A DNA stretch of 64,000 bases from Litorivita pollutaquae. GTDB taxonomy: Bacteria; Pseudomonadota; Alphaproteobacteria; Rhodobacterales; Rhodobacteraceae. The notes below the pieces were generated by a model, which saw only the letters and a list, made by a program, of their open reading frames with translations, was not told where the DNA came from and did no database searches. Of this stretch, positions 45,152 to 54,894 are shown piece by piece. Location: positions 372,001-436,000 of the forward strand of contig NZ_KZ826482.1 of the NCBI RefSeq assembly GCF_003205515.1, written 5' to 3'. Each line of letters starts with the position of its first letter. Positions within the stretch are counted from its first letter, which is position 1. The position numbers and the translations under genes were made by a program.

Positions 45152-45176
45152 TCCTAAAATATCCCCGCCGGAGGCG
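45152..45176 (-). repeat. Dispersed intergenic repeat, copy B (inverted)
   Basis: AAATATCCCCGCCGGAGGC-type core on the plus strand (here AAAATATCCCCGCCGGAGGC), the reverse complement of copies A and C. Together with copy C it can form a stem of about 18 bp with a loop near 35 bases. Confidence 0.7.
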
Positions 45177-45210
45177 CATATTTGCCGCAGGCGCTCCCGA
45201 GAGAGTTTCA

Positions 45211-45245
45211 TGCCTCCGGCGGGGATATTTGGAGAAAATAGAAAA
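45211..45245 (+). repeat. Dispersed intergenic repeat, copy C
   Basis: TGCCTCCGGCGGGGATATTT followed by GGAGAAAATAGAAAA, same core and purine-rich tail as copy A. It lies 54 bases upstream of pyrE and pairs with copy B. Confidence 0.75.
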
Positions 45246-45298
45246 CAGGGCACACCGCCCAACCCGACACCGCAGTTGAACGAGACAAGGACACGCCC

Positions 45299-45976
45299 AT
45301 GATCCCCGCATCCTACCCCGCCGCCGAGGAAATCGCCCGCCTGACCGCGCGCATGTTGCTTGAGATCAAGGCGGTGAACTTCAACACCGACGAGCCGTAT
45401 ACTCTGGCCTCTGGCCTGCCGTCGCCCTCCTATATCGATTGCCGCAAGCTGATCTCTTACCCGCGCATCCGCTCCACCTTGATGGATTTTCTCACCGTCA
45501 CAGTGATGCGCAACGCCGGGCTAGAGGCTTTTGACAACATCGCCGGCGGCGAAACGGCGGGCATTCCCTTTGCGGCCCTGGTGGCCGAGCGTATGGCCTT
45601 GCCCATGACCTATGTGCGCAAAAAGCCAAAAGGTTACGGAAAAAATGCCCGCATCGAGGGCGATATGAGCGAAGGCGAGCGGGTGCTTTTGGTTGAGGAT
45701 TTGACCACCGATGGCGGCTCGAAGCTCAGCTTCGTCGATGCAATCCGCGAGACCGGTGCCACATGCGGGCATACGGCAGTTGTCTTCTATTACGACATTT
45801 TCCCCGAGACGCAAAAAACCTTGGGCGATCACGGCGTCGAGCTGCATCACCTGTGCACATGGTGGGATGTTCTGGCTGAAGCCAAGGCCCAAGGCGCCTT
45901 TGACGCGGCCACCTTGGCCGAGGTCGAAACCTTCCTCAAGGATCCCCGCGCCTGGCAAGACGCACGCAAAAGCTGA
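45299..45976 (+). CDS. pyrE: Orotate phosphoribosyltransferase
   Basis: A 225-residue enzyme that joins orotate and PRPP to give OMP. The PRPP-binding loop is [17 protein letters not shown]; the flexible catalytic loop is in [22 protein letters not shown] lies upstream of the ATG. It sits with pyrC in pyrimidine synthesis, separated by the inverted repeat pair. Confidence 0.95.
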   Translation: MIPASYPAAEEIARLTARMLLEIKAVNFNTDEPYTLASGLPSPSYIDCRKLISYPRIRSTLMDFLTVTVMRNAGLEAFDNIAGGETAGIPFAALVAERMALPMTYVRKKPKGYGKNARIEGDMSEGERVLLVEDLTTDGGSKLSFVDAIRETGATCGHTAVVFYYDIFPETQKTLGDHGVELHHLCTWWDVLAEAKAQGAFDAATLAEVETFLKDPRAWQDARKS

Positions 45977-46271
45977 TCTCTGCCTGCCCCTATCTGCTCC
46001 GGTCTGCACCCCCGGCCGATTCTCACTGCGCAGGCGAGAATCGGCAGGCACCCATCTGTTCGAGAGAATTTAGTTAACTTTTTACGGCTGCATATCGGAT
46101 CCTTTCCGCCTATCACCACTATATCTTGACGAAACAGTCCCTCTGCGGGCAAGATAGGCCCACCCTAGGCCCTGCCGCGCGCCGCCATGAATTATCCACA
46201 AAAACATACACGTTGCGCGCGTAGGCTCTCAGTGGTTAAGACACCGCCTCAGGGATGGAAGTGGGGACGAT

Positions 46272-47783
46272 ATGAACGAGATTGCCGCCTTTAACGCAAC
46301 TGGACACGCCGCCGATGCCGAAGTGCAGTCGCCCGACACCATGCCCCATTCGATCGAGGCCGAGCAGCAGCTTCTTGGCGCGATCCTGACCAATAACGAT
46401 GTGTTTGACCGCGTTGCCTCGATCATCAGCGCCGATCATTTTTATGATCCGGTGCATGCACGCATCTACGAAACCGCCGCCGCGCGCATTGCCAAAAATA
46501 ACCTCGCCTCGCCGGTGACGCTCAAGGCGTTTTTCGAGGACGATGATGGCCTCAAGGAATTGGGCGGTCCGGCCTATCTGGCCCGTCTCGCGGGGTCGGC
46601 CATCTCGGCCTATGCGGTGCGCGATTATGCGCAAATGATTTATGATCTGGCGATCCGGCGCGAATTGATCGGCTTGGGTCAGGAAATCGCTGCCAAAGCC
46701 TCGAAGGTCGAGGTGCATTCCGAACCCAAAGAACAAATCGTCGAAGCCGAACAAAAGCTCTATGCGCTCTCCGAGCAGGGCAAATCCGAAACCGGTTTCC
46801 AATCCTTCTTGCATGCGGTGACCGAAGCCGTGAACATGGCCAACACCGCCTATCAACGCGAAGGCGGACTGGCAGGTGTGTCGACCGGGTTGATTGATCT
46901 GGACCGCAAACTCGGCGGCCTGCACAAATCGGATCTGTTGATCCTTGCGGGGCGGCCGTCGATGGGCAAAACCTCTCTGGCGACCAACCTCGCGTTCAAC
47001 ATCGCCAAAGCCTATAAACGCGGCACACGCACCGATGGCACCGAAGGCACCATCGAGGGCGGTGTTGTCGGCTTTTACAGCCTCGAGATGAGCGCCGAAC
47101 AGCTGGCCGGCCGGATCCTGTCCGAGGCCTCCGAAGTCCCGAGCCATCAAATCCGTTCGGGCGACATGACCGAAACCGAATTCCGCCGCTTCGTCGAAGC
47201 CGCCAAAAGCCTCGAAAGCTGCCCGCTTTATATCGACGACACGCCGGCCTTGCCGATCTCGCAATTGGCCGCCCGCGCCCGCCGCCTGAAACGGACCAAA
47301 GGCCTTGATGTGCTGATCATCGACTATCTGCAACTGGTGCGCGGCACCCCCGCCACCCAAGGCAACCGTGTGCAGGAAATTGGCGAAATTTCGATGGGCA
47401 TGAAAGCCATCGCCAAGGAACTCAACATTCCCGTCATCGCCCTGTCACAGCTCTCGCGTCAGGTCGAAAGCCGCGACGACAAACGCCCGCAACTTTCGGA
47501 TCTGCGCGAATCCGGCTCGATCGAACAGGACGCCGATGTGGTAATGTTTGTGTTCCGCGAAGAATACTACAAAGAACGCGAAAAGCCCGGCGATCACGAA
47601 CTCGACAAAATGGCCGCATGGCAAGACGACATGGAGCGCCTGCATGGCAAAGCCGAGGTCATCATCGGCAAACAACGCCACGGCCCCATCGGCACTGTTG
47701 AACTGAGCTTCGAAGGCCAATTCACCCGCTTTGGCAACCTTGCGAAACAATGGCAACAAGGCGAGCGCGAAGAGCAATATTAA
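46272..47783 (+). CDS. dnaB: Replicative DNA helicase
   Basis: Hexameric helicase of 503 residues that unwinds DNA at the replication fork. N-terminal domain with PHSIEAEQQLLGAILTNNDV, then RecA-like motor with Walker A in LAGRPSMGKTSLATNLA, Walker B in DVLIIDYLQLV, and the motif SQLSRQVESRDDKRPQLSDL. No intein or insertion. GGGGACGAT precedes the ATG. The 295 bases upstream hold its promoter region; I see no other gene there. Confidence 0.97.
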   Translation: MNEIAAFNATGHAADAEVQSPDTMPHSIEAEQQLLGAILTNNDVFDRVASIISADHFYDPVHARIYETAAARIAKNNLASPVTLKAFFEDDDGLKELGGPAYLARLAGSAISAYAVRDYAQMIYDLAIRRELIGLGQEIAAKASKVEVHSEPKEQIVEAEQKLYALSEQGKSETGFQSFLHAVTEAVNMANTAYQREGGLAGVSTGLIDLDRKLGGLHKSDLLILAGRPSMGKTSLATNLAFNIAKAYKRGTRTDGTEGTIEGGVVGFYSLEMSAEQLAGRILSEASEVPSHQIRSGDMTETEFRRFVEAAKSLESCPLYIDDTPALPISQLAARARRLKRTKGLDVLIIDYLQLVRGTPATQGNRVQEIGEISMGMKAIAKELNIPVIALSQLSRQVESRDDKRPQLSDLRESGSIEQDADVVMFVFREEYYKEREKPGDHELDKMAAWQDDMERLHGKAEVIIGKQRHGPIGTVELSFEGQFTRFGNLAKQWQQGEREEQY

Positions 47784-47909
47784 ACGCCGGACCCGCGCCC
47801 CGGTGTCGTCTCGTGCCTGCGGCACCGCACCCACCCGTTCCCGCCGATCCGCGCCCCTCAAAACCCTTTTCTCTTGACCTCTGCCACAACACTGTCAAAA
47901 CCCTGCTTC

Positions 47910-48953
47910 ATGTCTACTGCGAACTTAACAATCGACCTTGATGCGCTGGTGGCCAACTGGCGCGCGCTTGATGCGGCCTCAGACGGCGGCGTCGAAACCG
48001 CCGCCGTGGTCAAGGCGAACGGATATGGCCTTGGCGCGGCGCGGGTGTCGCGCGCCCTTGCCCGCGCCGGGGCACGTCAGTTTTTTGTCGCGGTCGCCGA
48101 AGAAGGCGCCGCGATCCGTGATGCGCTTGGCCCCGATGTGGCGATCTATGTGTTCTCTGGCCATATGGCGGGCGATACCGATATGATCTCCGACCTCGGC
48201 CTTATTCCGATGCTCAATTCTGTTGAGCAACTGCTGCGCCATTTTGAAAGCCTGCCGGCGCACCCGTTTGGCATTCAATTGGACACCGGCATGAACCGTC
48301 TGGGCATGGAGCCGGCCGAATGGGCTGCCGTGCGCGACATTGCTTTGGCGCAACATCCGATGATGATCATGTCGCATCTGGCCTGCGCGGACGAGCCGAA
48401 CCATGCGATGAACGCGCGGCAATTGCGCGCTTTCCGGCAGATGACCGATGACTGCGGCGTGCCGCGCTCGCTTTCGGCCACCGGCGGCATTCTCTTGGGC
48501 CGCGCCTTTCATTTCGACCTCACCCGCCCCGGCATTGGGCTTTATGGCGGGGCGCCTTTCGCCGCCGCCAAACCGGTTGTTACCCTTGATGTTCCCGTGA
48601 TCCAAACCCGCACCGTGACGGCAGGCGAAACTGTTGGCTATGGCAATACATGGACCGCGCAGACCGACACCCAAGTGGCCACCGTCGCCGCCGGATATGC
48701 CGATGGGCTCATTCGCGCCATGGGGCCGAAAGGCATGCTTTTTTCGGGCCGCACCGCATGTAAAATTCTCGGCCGTGTGTCGATGGATCTGATCACTGTG
48801 GATATTACCGCATTGGACGAGGTTCCCAAAAGCCTTTCGTTGCTCGGCCCCGAACAGGGCGTCGATACTCTGGCGGGTGCCGCAGGCACCATCGGATATG
48901 AAATTCTGACCTCTCTGGGCGGGCGTTACAACCGTCGTTACACCGGCGGCTGA
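47910..48953 (+). CDS. alr: Alanine racemase
   Basis: PLP enzyme of 347 residues making D-alanine for peptidoglycan. The lysine that binds PLP is in [13 protein letters not shown]; the catalytic tyrosine of the C-terminal domain is in ETVGYGNTW. The end [13 protein letters not shown] is typical. I chose ATG 47910 ([17 protein letters not shown]); an earlier in-frame ATG lacks support. Confidence 0.95.
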   Translation: MSTANLTIDLDALVANWRALDAASDGGVETAAVVKANGYGLGAARVSRALARAGARQFFVAVAEEGAAIRDALGPDVAIYVFSGHMAGDTDMISDLGLIPMLNSVEQLLRHFESLPAHPFGIQLDTGMNRLGMEPAEWAAVRDIALAQHPMMIMSHLACADEPNHAMNARQLRAFRQMTDDCGVPRSLSATGGILLGRAFHFDLTRPGIGLYGGAPFAAAKPVVTLDVPVIQTRTVTAGETVGYGNTWTAQTDTQVATVAAGYADGLIRAMGPKGMLFSGRTACKILGRVSMDLITVDITALDEVPKSLSLLGPEQGVDTLAGAAGTIGYEILTSLGGRYNRRYTGG

Positions 48954-48960
48954 TATCCAG

Positions 48961-49755
48961 ATGTCCGCACTTTCCTTGCTTCTTTCCCCGCTTGCCCGCC
49001 TTGGCGCCGCCGTCCTTGGCCTTTGCGCCGCCACGGGCCGCATCGCGATCTTTGCGGGGCAGACCGTCAGCCACCTTGCGCGCCCGCCCTTCTACACCCG
49101 CGAATTCCTGCATGCCCTGTTCCAAATCGGATGGCTGTCGCTGCCGGTTGTCGGGTTAACCGCGCTTTTTACCGGCGGCGCATTGGCCTTGCAAATCTAT
49201 GCGGGCGGCGCGCGATTCAACGCCGAAGCCGTTGTGCCTTCGATCGTTGCCATCGGGATGGTGCGCGAACTTGGGCCCGTTTTGGGCGGGCTGATGGTCG
49301 CGGCGCGCGTCGCTTCCTCGATTGCCGCCGAAATAGGCACGATGAAAGTGACCGAACAGATCGACGCTCTGACAACCCTTTCGACCCATCCGATGAAATA
49401 CCTCACCTTGCCGCGGGTTTTGGCCGCGACTCTCGCGGTGCCGGTTCTTGTCGCCGTTGGGGATGCGATTGGCATCATGGGCGGATATCTTGTCGGCATT
49501 GCACGGCTCGACTTCAATTCCGCCGCATACCTGCGCAACACGGTTGATTTTCTGGAGCCTTGGGATGTCACCTCCGGCCTGATCAAAGGCGCGGCCTTCG
49601 GGTTTATCATCGCGCTGATGGGCTGCTACTATGGTATGAATTCCGCCCGCGGCGCCCAAGGTGTCGGGCGCGCCACCAAAGCCGCCGTTGTCGCCGCCTC
49701 TGTGATGATTCTGGCGGCCAATTACCTGCTTACAGAAGTGTTCTTTTCGGCATGA
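48961..49755 (+). CDS. mlaE: MlaE-type ABC transporter permease
   Basis: Inner membrane permease of 264 residues of the phospholipid transport (Mla/MCE) family. The family core is VPSIVAIGMVRELGPVLGGL, then ARVASSIAAEIGTMKVTEQID and GCYYGMNSARGAQGVGRATK. With MlaF it forms the membrane part of a lipid transporter that keeps outer membrane asymmetry in other bacteria. Starts 8 bases after the alr stop. Confidence 0.92.
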   Translation: MSALSLLLSPLARLGAAVLGLCAATGRIAIFAGQTVSHLARPPFYTREFLHALFQIGWLSLPVVGLTALFTGGALALQIYAGGARFNAEAVVPSIVAIGMVRELGPVLGGLMVAARVASSIAAEIGTMKVTEQIDALTTLSTHPMKYLTLPRVLAATLAVPVLVAVGDAIGIMGGYLVGIARLDFNSAAYLRNTVDFLEPWDVTSGLIKGAAFGFIIALMGCYYGMNSARGAQGVGRATKAAVVAASVMILAANYLLTEVFFSA

Positions 49756-50498
49756 TCGAACTGCATGATGTCCATAAAGCCTTTGGCGCCAACCGCGTGT
49801 TGCGCGGCGTCAACCTGACCATCCCCAAAGGCGAAAGCATGGTGATCATTGGCGGTTCCGGCACCGGAAAATCCATTGCGCTGAAATCCATTTTGGGCCT
49901 CGTCAAACCCGATCAGGGCCAAATCATCGTCGATGGGCAGGATGTGGACAAAGCCGACCGCGACGCATTCCTCGCCCGCTTTGGCATGTTGTTCCAAGGC
50001 GGCGCTTTGTTCGACAGCTTGCCGGTCTGGCAAAACGTGGCCTTTCGTTTGACGCGCGGCACGCTCAAACGCCCCAAATCCGAGGCCCGCGAGATCGCCA
50101 TCGAAAAGCTGCGCCGCGTCGGCCTGAAACCCGATGTCGCCGACCGCTTTCCGGCCGAGCTTTCGGGCGGCATGCAAAAACGTGTCGGCCTTGCCCGTGC
50201 CATCGCCGCCGAACCCGAGATCATCTTTTTCGACGAGCCGACCACCGGCCTCGATCCGATTATGTCGGGCGTGATCAATGATTTGATCCGCGAAATCGTG
50301 GTGGAAATGGGCGCCACGGCGATGACGATTACGCATGATATGTCTTCGGTGCGGGCGATCGCCGACCGGGTGGCGATGCTGCACGACGGGGTGATCAAAT
50401 GGACCGGTCCGGTCGCCGAGATGGACGCCTCGGGCGATCCTTACCTCGATCAATTCATCCATGGACGCGCGACGGGTCCGATCGAGGCGGTGCGCTGA
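49752..50498 (+). CDS. mlaF: MlaF-type ABC transporter ATP-binding protein
   Basis: A 248-residue ATPase partner of MlaE. Walker A is IIGGSGTGKSIALKSI, signature LSGGMQKRVGLARAI, Walker B IIFFDEPTTGLDPIM, and H-loop ITHDMSSV. The ATG overlaps the mlaE stop (ATGA). No MCE-domain substrate-binding protein (MlaD) follows, unlike in E. coli. Confidence 0.93.
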   Translation: MIELHDVHKAFGANRVLRGVNLTIPKGESMVIIGGSGTGKSIALKSILGLVKPDQGQIIVDGQDVDKADRDAFLARFGMLFQGGALFDSLPVWQNVAFRLTRGTLKRPKSEAREIAIEKLRRVGLKPDVADRFPAELSGGMQKRVGLARAIAAEPEIIFFDEPTTGLDPIMSGVINDLIREIVVEMGATAMTITHDMSSVRAIADRVAMLHDGVIKWTGPVAEMDASGDPYLDQFIHGRATGPIEAVR

Positions 50499-50559
50499 AC
50501 CGCCGGCCGCGCCAATCTTTCCCTAGCGCGCCCGCGCGCCAGTCGCTACCTCTTGGCTC

Positions 50560-51009
50560 ATGGAACACATCACCAAATACGCCAATCTCTCCTTGCTTGT
50601 GCTTTTTCCCATCGCGTGGTGCGCACCCTTGATGCGCGCGGGGGTTTTGCCGTTTTTCTCCCTCTCCGAGGTCAGCGTGATCTCCGGCCTGCGCTCCCTG
50701 TGGCAGACGGATGTTTTCCTTGCGCTCGTTGTCACCGTCTTTGCGCTTTTGGCCCCCTTTGCCAAAACCCTCGGCCTTGCGCTTTTTCAATTCGGGCTGA
50801 TGGACAGCCGCGTTCTGCCCGCGATTTCCCTACTGGGCAAACTCGCCATGGCGGATATTTTCCTTATCGCGGTCTATATCGTATTGGCCAAAGGCATCGG
50901 CGTCGGGCGGGTCGAAACAGCCTGGGGGCTTTATCTCTTCACCGCCTGTATTCTCGCCTCTCTCGCGCTCAGCCTCGCGGCCAAATCCGGCGCAGACAAA
51001 GCCGCGTGA
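50560..51009 (+). CDS. Paraquat-inducible protein A family membrane protein
   Basis: A 149-residue protein with four predicted membrane helices, one PqiA domain rather than the two of E. coli PqiA. Family features are LMRAGVLPFFSLSEVSVISGL and LLGKLAMADIFLIAVYIVLAKG. PqiA proteins work beside MCE proteins in lipid trafficking, which fits its place after mlaEF. No zinc-ribbon cysteines are seen. Confidence 0.85.
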   Translation: MEHITKYANLSLLVLFPIAWCAPLMRAGVLPFFSLSEVSVISGLRSLWQTDVFLALVVTVFALLAPFAKTLGLALFQFGLMDSRVLPAISLLGKLAMADIFLIAVYIVLAKGIGVGRVETAWGLYLFTACILASLALSLAAKSGADKAA

Positions 51010-51116
51010 TACGGGGCGGCGTGCGGCGGGGCGGGTAAGCCACACCTATCGCCGGCACGACTTGCGGCAACGCGCGGGGCGTTGACCGCGCCCGCGCTCT
51101 GGGGCACATCAGGGAC

Positions 51117-52481
51117 ATGGCAAAAACCAAATCCTTCCGGTGCTCCGCCTGCGGAGCCAATTTCACCAAATGGTCCGGCCGCTGCGATGGCTGCGGCGAT
51201 TGGAACACCATTGTCGAAGAAGCGCCTTTATCCGCAGGCCCCGCCAGCAAAAGCCTTGGCGCGAAACGCGGGTCGGCGTTGGAGCTGAGCGATCTGTCGA
51301 CCGAAGAGGCGCCGCCGCCGCGCACCACTTCGGGCATCGGTGAATTGGACCGGGTGTTGGGCGGCGGTTTGGTCGCCTCTTCGGCCATCTTGGTTGGCGG
51401 CGATCCGGGTATCGGTAAATCCACATTGCTCTTGCAGGCCGCTGCCGAATTCGCCCGCTCGGGCCTTAAGGTGATGTATATCTCCGGCGAAGAAGCCTCC
51501 GCGCAGGTGCGCATGCGGGCGCGGCGGTTGGGATTGGCCGATGCGCCGGTGCAATTGGCCGCCGCGACCAACCTGCGCGATATTCTCACCACCCTCGAAG
51601 AAGAGCGCCCGCAACTGGCGATCATCGATTCCATTCAAACCATGTGGGCCGATAATGTCGAAAGCGCCCCCGGCAGCGTCAGCCAAGTGCGCGCCGCCGC
51701 GCATGAATTGACCACCTTTGCCAAACGCAAAGGCGTGTCGGTGATCCTTGTCGGCCATGTCACCAAAGAGGGGCAAATCGCCGGGCCGCGCGTGGTCGAA
51801 CATATGGTCGATACGGTGCTCTATTTCGAGGGCGAGCGTGGGCATCAATTCCGTATTCTGCGCGCGGTGAAAAACCGTTTTGGTCCTGCCGATGAAATTG
51901 GCGTGTTTGAAATGACCGGCGCGGGATTGGCGCAGGTGATGAACCCTTCGGCTTTGTTCTTGTCGGAACGCGGCACGCCATCGCCCGGATCGGTGGTCTT
52001 TGCCGGTGTCGAAGGCACGCGGCCCGTCTTGGTGGAATTTCAAGCCCTCGTCGCGCCCAGCCCGCACAGCCAACCGCGCCGCACGGTCGTGGGATGGGAC
52101 GGCGGACGTTTGGCGATGATTCTTGCGGTTCTTGAGGCCCGTTGCGGCATTCCCTTCACCGGATTGGACGTTTACCTCAATGTCGCGGGCGGTATGAAAA
52201 TCTCGGAACCTGCGGCGGATCTGGCGGTCGCGGCGGCCTTGGTCAGCGCCCGCGAAGACAGCGCCCTACCGGCAGAGACCGTTGTTTTCGGTGAAATCAG
52301 CCTCTCGGGCGCGCTGCGCCCCGCGCCGCAGAGCGAAAACAGGTTGAAAGAAGCGCAAAAACTTGGTTTCACGGCGGCGATCACCCCGTCCGGCGGCAAA
52401 GCTTTGGCGGATATGGGGTTGAAGCTCACGCAGATGGGCGATTTGACGGCCTTCGTTGGCGATATTTTTGGTGCCGGTTGA
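51117..52481 (+). CDS. radA: DNA repair protein RadA
   Basis: A 454-residue RecA-like ATPase that helps branch migration during recombination. It has the N-terminal zinc finger (CSACGANFTKWSGRCDGCGDW minus its first and last residues), Walker A in GGDPGIGKSTLLLQ, the RadA motif KNRFG in VKNRFGPADEIG, and a C-terminal Lon-protease-like domain (GLDVYLNVAGGMKISEPAAD). Length is normal. Confidence 0.96.
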   Translation: MAKTKSFRCSACGANFTKWSGRCDGCGDWNTIVEEAPLSAGPASKSLGAKRGSALELSDLSTEEAPPPRTTSGIGELDRVLGGGLVASSAILVGGDPGIGKSTLLLQAAAEFARSGLKVMYISGEEASAQVRMRARRLGLADAPVQLAAATNLRDILTTLEEERPQLAIIDSIQTMWADNVESAPGSVSQVRAAAHELTTFAKRKGVSVILVGHVTKEGQIAGPRVVEHMVDTVLYFEGERGHQFRILRAVKNRFGPADEIGVFEMTGAGLAQVMNPSALFLSERGTPSPGSVVFAGVEGTRPVLVEFQALVAPSPHSQPRRTVVGWDGGRLAMILAVLEARCGIPFTGLDVYLNVAGGMKISEPAADLAVAAALVSAREDSALPAETVVFGEISLSGALRPAPQSENRLKEAQKLGFTAAITPSGGKALADMGLKLTQMGDLTAFVGDIFGAG

Positions 52482-52562
52482 CCGGATGATATGAAGCATG
52501 TCGCCGAAAGGCGGCACAAGAACGCCGCAAGACGCGGCAAAGAGACGAAGGACAGATCACCC

Positions 52563-53123
52563 ATGGAAGGTTTTACCATCATCGACGGCGTTGTGGCGCT
52601 TGTGATCGTGCTCTCGGCGCTATTGGCCTATACGCGCGGCTTTGTGCGTGAGGGGCTGGCGATTGCCGGATGGATCGTGGCGGGCATTTTGGCCTTCATG
52701 TTCGCGCCGCAAGTCGAACCATTGGTCAAAGAAGTGCCCGTCGTCGGCGAATTCATTGCCGACAGCTGTGAATTGTCGATGATCGCCGGGTTTGCCGTGG
52801 TCTTTGCCATCGCTTTGGTCATCGCATCCCTCTTTACGCCGATGCTGTCCTCTTTGGTGCAACGCTCGGCGCTTGGCGGATTGGACCAAGGTTTGGGTTT
52901 CCTCTTTGGCGTGGCACGCGGCATCCTTTTGGTCGCCATCGCGTTTTTCGTCTATGAAACCGTCATCACCTCGCAAAACATCACCATGATCGACGACAGC
53001 CGCTCGGCACAGGTGTTCGGCCGCATGTCCGGCAAGATCGAAAATTCCGATCCCGAACAGGCAATGGGATGGATCACCACCCGGTATGAAAACCTTGTCT
53101 CGAAATGTGACGTGCCTGAATAA
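52563..53123 (+). CDS. CvpA family membrane protein
   Basis: A 186-residue inner membrane protein with four hydrophobic segments, starting MEGFTIIDGVVALVIVLSAL. The CvpA family features YTRGFVREGLAIAGWIVAGI and LGFLFGVARGILLVAIAFFV are clear. In E. coli cvpA lies upstream of purF and affects colicin V export and envelope integrity; here also purF follows, with a terminator between. Confidence 0.9.
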   Translation: MEGFTIIDGVVALVIVLSALLAYTRGFVREGLAIAGWIVAGILAFMFAPQVEPLVKEVPVVGEFIADSCELSMIAGFAVVFAIALVIASLFTPMLSSLVQRSALGGLDQGLGFLFGVARGILLVAIAFFVYETVITSQNITMIDDSRSAQVFGRMSGKIENSDPEQAMGWITTRYENLVSKCDVPE

Positions 53124-53201
53124 GACGCGCCTGAATAAACGGGTGCGAATCCGGTCGGGGCGGACGCCTCTGCACAGACACTCATGAATTATACAAATCA
53201 A

Positions 53202-53230
53202 AACGCGCGGCCGAAAGGCGGCGCGTTCTT
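53202..53230 (+). terminator. Hairpin terminator after cvpA
   Basis: AACGCGCGGCC-GAAA-GGCGGCGCGTT, 11 pairs with one mismatch and a GAAA tetraloop, followed by CTTTG. The T run is short, so it may be partial. Confidence 0.55.
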
Positions 53231-53382
53231 TGCGTAGAAAGCCCCCGAGGATCGGGATTATGGGCGCGGCCTTGGCAGGGGTTGCTCACAATGCGGCGCA
53301 ATTTGTGATCCTTTCGTGACACTCGGCGCGCAACCGCTTAAGGAGGGGCGACCCTGCTATAAACGGATTCGGAGCGCTCGCC

Positions 53383-54894
53383 TTGTCCCACCCCACACGG
53401 ACCACCCCCACCCGACCCGCCGCCATGCAAAAGCAGATGCCCCCCGCCAACCCCTTTGATGACGATAAGCTGCATGAAGAATGTGGTGTATTCGGCATTG
53501 TCGGTGTAGCGGATGCGGCGAACTTCGTGGCGCTTGGATTACATGCCCTGCAACATCGCGGCCAAGAGGCCGGCGGCATCGTCAGCCATGACGCCGATGA
53601 GGGGTTCAATTCGGTGCGCCGCTTTGGCTATGTGCGCGACAATTTCACCTCGCAAAGCTTGATGCAAACCCTACCGGGGCCGATCGCCATCGGGCATGTG
53701 CGCTATTCCACCGCCGGATCAAAAGCCGCCGTAATCCGCGATGTGCAACCGTTTTTCGGCGAATTTTCCATGGGTGGCGCGGCGATTGCGCATAACGGCA
53801 ATATCACCAATGCCAACGCCCTGCGCCGCGAGTTGATCGAGCGCGGCTCGATTTTCCAATCCTCCTCTGACAGCGAGTGCATCATTCATTTGATGGCCCG
53901 CAGCCTGCAACGCAATATCCCCGAACGGATGGAAGATGCGCTGCGCCGCGTCGAAGGCGCGTTTTCGATTGTCGCCATGACGCGGACCAAAATGATCGGG
54001 GTGCGCGACCCCTTGGGCGTGCGGCCTTTGGTCTTGGGCAAGGTGGCCGATGGGTGGGTTTTGTCCTCGGAAACCTGCGCATTGGACATCATCGGCGCCG
54101 AACATGTGCGTGACATCGAACCGGGCGAAATGGTCGTGATTTCGGAAAAAGACGGGGTCGAAAGCACCTTTCCCTTCCGGCCGCGCAAATCGCGGTTCTG
54201 CATCTTTGAACATGTGTATTTTTCCCGCCCCGACAGCGTCATTGGCGGGCGCAGCGTCTATGAAACCCGCCGCCAAATTGGCGTGGAACTGGCCAAAGAG
54301 GCCCCTGTCGAGGCCGATCTCGTTTGCCCCGTGCCCGACAGCGGCACGCCTGCGGCCATCGGGTTCAGCCAGGAAAGCGGTATTCCCTACGCCATGGGGA
54401 TCATTCGCAACCAATATATGGGCCGGACATTCATCGAACCGACCGAGCAAATCCGCAATATGGGCGTGCGGCTGAAACTCAACGTCAACCGCGCGCTGAT
54501 CAAAGGCAAGCGGGTGATTTTGGTCGACGACAGCGTTGTGCGCGGCACCACCAGCCGCAAGATCAAGGATATGATCCTGGACGCGGGCGCCGCCGAAGTT
54601 CACTTCCGCATTGCCTCGCCCCCTACCCGTTGGCCCTGTTTCTATGGGGTCGATACCCCGGAGCGCGAAAAACTGCTCGCCGCGACAATGACTGAAGACG
54701 AGATGTGCGAACATTTGGGTGTGGACAGCTTGCGGTTTATCTCGCTCAACGGTCTCTATCGCGCCGCCGGTGCGCCGGATGGCCGCGACACGGACAGCCC
54801 GCAATATTGCGATGCCTGTTTCTCTGGCGAATATCCCGTGGCGCCCTCGGATATGATCGAGAAGGGATTTGAAACCAAAACGGCCGCCGAATGA
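53383..54894 (+). CDS. purF: Amidophosphoribosyltransferase
   Basis: First committed enzyme of purine synthesis, 503 residues, forming phosphoribosylamine from PRPP and glutamine. The N-terminal nucleophile cysteine is in EECGVFGIVG, behind a propeptide that is cut off. The PRPP site is VILVDDSVVRGTTSRK. YCDACFSGEYPV near the C-terminus matches cysteines of the Fe-S form of PurF. The start is taken as TTG 53383, because GGAG lies 8 bases upstream; ATG 53425 would shorten the propeptide. Confidence 0.95.
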   Translation: MSHPTRTTPTRPAAMQKQMPPANPFDDDKLHEECGVFGIVGVADAANFVALGLHALQHRGQEAGGIVSHDADEGFNSVRRFGYVRDNFTSQSLMQTLPGPIAIGHVRYSTAGSKAAVIRDVQPFFGEFSMGGAAIAHNGNITNANALRRELIERGSIFQSSSDSECIIHLMARSLQRNIPERMEDALRRVEGAFSIVAMTRTKMIGVRDPLGVRPLVLGKVADGWVLSSETCALDIIGAEHVRDIEPGEMVVISEKDGVESTFPFRPRKSRFCIFEHVYFSRPDSVIGGRSVYETRRQIGVELAKEAPVEADLVCPVPDSGTPAAIGFSQESGIPYAMGIIRNQYMGRTFIEPTEQIRNMGVRLKLNVNRALIKGKRVILVDDSVVRGTTSRKIKDMILDAGAAEVHFRIASPPTRWPCFYGVDTPEREKLLAATMTEDEMCEHLGVDSLRFISLNGLYRAAGAPDGRDTDSPQYCDACFSGEYPVAPSDMIEKGFETKTAAE

